From Siderastrea siderea (Eukaryota; Cnidaria; Anthozoa; Scleractinia; Rhizangiidae), in assembly GCA_964030785.1 (NCBI GenBank), contig OZ034974.1:49238355-49302354 (forward strand): a DNA stretch of 64,000 nucleotides, read 5' to 3'. Made by a program: the position numbers and the translations under genes. The notes under the pieces are model-generated. The model did no database searches. It was not told the origin of the DNA and worked only from the letters and a program-made list of their open reading frames with translations. Below, one piece after another: positions 62,536-64,000 of the stretch. The number at the start of each line of letters is the position of its first letter. Within the stretch, counting starts at the first letter, position 1.

Positions 62536-63700
62536 TAGCCTGCGTAGCAGGCGTAAACGGGGAAGGGGAAGGGGAGCGGGAGAAAAATGGGATTCTGGGA
62601 GCTAGGGACGAGGGAACGCCTGCTACAAAGACCCCCATTTTTTCATCTCCGCCCACCGATTTTTATGTAATCCAATCAAGTTAACTGTCAATGCAACCAC
62701 CAATGAGAAACAGGCGCGCGCTTTTTTGCATGACTGACTTCACGCAGGAATTCAATGAAGCGTCTAAAAATAAAGTTAGGATGAGAATTCTTTTTCAAAT
62801 CAAAGAGCATTTTATGTAATTGAACAACACTCAACGGTGCTTATTTTCGAAATAAGAGACACAAAGCTTTTCACAATAGAAAGATGTATTAAGAGAAACT
62901 CCCCTTTGCTTCTGAAAACCAAACGCGTTCAATTTTCGCTTCTAGGAAAGGTAAGCTTATTTTAAAACACGCAAGCGAAGAACCGCGATACATTTTGAAC
63001 GGCATTAAATTGACTGAACTGCATGTTTTTCAAAAGATACGCGAAAGCCATGATATGAAGAAACGTCGGGCAATTATAAAAATAAATATTTCAATACAAC
63101 TTACAATCAAAAATGTAGTTTACTTTACCATGGATTCCCTACAAAGTCAACAGCTTGAGTGATGTCTTGCAACGGCAGATATCTCTTTAAAACAACCATC
63201 TGTTCTCAAAGAATAATTTCTTCGCTTATAGTGTTGAGCATTTCTTAGGGGCTTCTTCCGATTTATAGTTCTCAAAAGGTGAGTCTTCATTCCGATAACG
63301 GGATATTTACACTGCCTTGAAATTCACGCGTGAAACGGTGCAATGCTTGTTTAAAATCTTCTCTGACAATGACAAAATCTTTTCTTTCTAGGACTTTAAC
63401 CCGTTGGCAAAACCGCTAAAACATCTCTTCCCTTCAGAAGAGCTCTAAACTCCCGTTTCTCGCTCTGGTTTCAAGATAATTTCGCTACCAAGTTGAAATT
63501 ACGTCAAATTACGTGATTCTCGTGGGACTTGCTGTCAAAAATTAACCAATCAGAATTTTTGAAAAATACGGGTCTTTGTAGCAGGCGTTCCCTCGTCCCT
63601 AGCCCCCAGTCCCCGATTTTTCTCCCGTGTCCTCGCTCCCCTTCCCCTTCCCCTTCCCCTTCCCCTTCCCCTTCCCCGTTTTCGCCTGCTACGCAGGCTA
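62536..63700. mobile_element. 1165-bp long-TIR transposon with exact 9-bp target duplication
   Basis: The element TAGCCTGCGTAGCAGGCG...CGCCTGCTACGCAGGCTA is flanked by ATGAAACGA on both sides (62527-62535 and 63701-63709). The inverted repeats extend about 120-140 bp, through GGGGAAGGGG runs, GGGAGAAAAAT, CTAGGGACGAGGGAACGCCT and GCTACAAAGACCC. Long inverted repeats plus a 9-bp duplication are the Mutator-like (MULE) hallmark. The roughly 900-bp interior has no transposase ORF, so it is non-autonomous. Confidence 0.88.
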
Positions 63701-64000
63701 ATGAAACGAGCGCGTCCGAGCAAAAAGGTGTGATGCAGTGGACTGGGATCAAATTAGGTGCTAGATCAAAATGGTTGCTTCCTTGGGTTTCCTCCATAAT
63801 CCTGATAATCTATTAAGTTCCCGAAAAACGCCGACTTTTGGTTATCTTTTCTTTGTCTTATCCGCCTTGATCGATACTAAAAAACTGCCTAAAAACTGTC
63901 TAAAAACGAGCAGAGTAAAGTAAAAAGATGGAAAATGGCGTTTGGATGACGCGTGCCATGACGCGTATTTATAATGCGTGCAGCTCGTGTAAGGTTAATC

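Overview
This is eukaryotic genomic DNA: spliced genes with GT-AG introns, AT-rich non-coding sequence, many microsatellites and a dense load of small DNA transposons. The gene content (a RIM active-zone scaffold, a secreted ZP-domain membrane protein, an integrase-core gene family common in cnidarians, a tRNA-derived SINE) points to an anthozoan cnidarian, most likely a stony coral. That placement is an inference from reading the sequence; no database search was run.

Region 1 (1-32608, + strand): the 3' part of a RIM (Rab3-interacting molecule, RIMS/unc-10) gene. I resolve 21 in-phase coding exons, 5394 nt in all, giving 1797 residues plus stop. They run from the end of the N-terminal zinc finger, through a large Gly/Pro/Gln-rich linker, the PDZ domain, C2A, a long linker with a RIM-BP SH3-binding motif, and C2B to the stop codon. 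The 5' exons lie upstream of the window. Inside the 9.2 kb intron before C2B is a candidate alternative first exon that would give a short, C2B-only protein like the vertebrate gamma-RIMs. The first C2B exon is preceded by a 115-bp tandem duplication of its own splice acceptor and 5' end.

Region 2 (32609-40952): convergent intergenic DNA. It contains 106-bp repeat units, a 2-kb inverted duplication carrying a decayed integrase-core gene, and foldback repeats.

Region 3 (40953-49664, - strand): a complete six-exon gene for a 447-residue type I membrane protein. It has a signal peptide, a Pro/Thr/Ser/Ala repeat stalk, a ten-cysteine ZP module, a furin-type RKRR site, a transmembrane helix and a short tail. 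Its introns hold 106-bp arrays, CAGT/CAAT microsatellites and a TTAA-flanked MITE.

Region 4 (49665-64000): mostly intergenic, with minisatellites and MITEs. At 60036 a probable first exon encoding a signal peptide opens another + strand gene that I cannot follow further. The 3' end carries a 1.2-kb element with an exact 9-bp target duplication; it belongs to a foldback family (TAGCCTG...CAGGCTA ends) with at least four members here.

The RIM gene would act at presynaptic release sites: its zinc finger binds Rab3/Munc13, its PDZ binds ELKS and Ca channels, and its C2B binds lipid and liprin. The ZP protein would act at the cell surface or in extracellular matrix. I see no functional link between the two; they are simply neighbours in convergent orientation.
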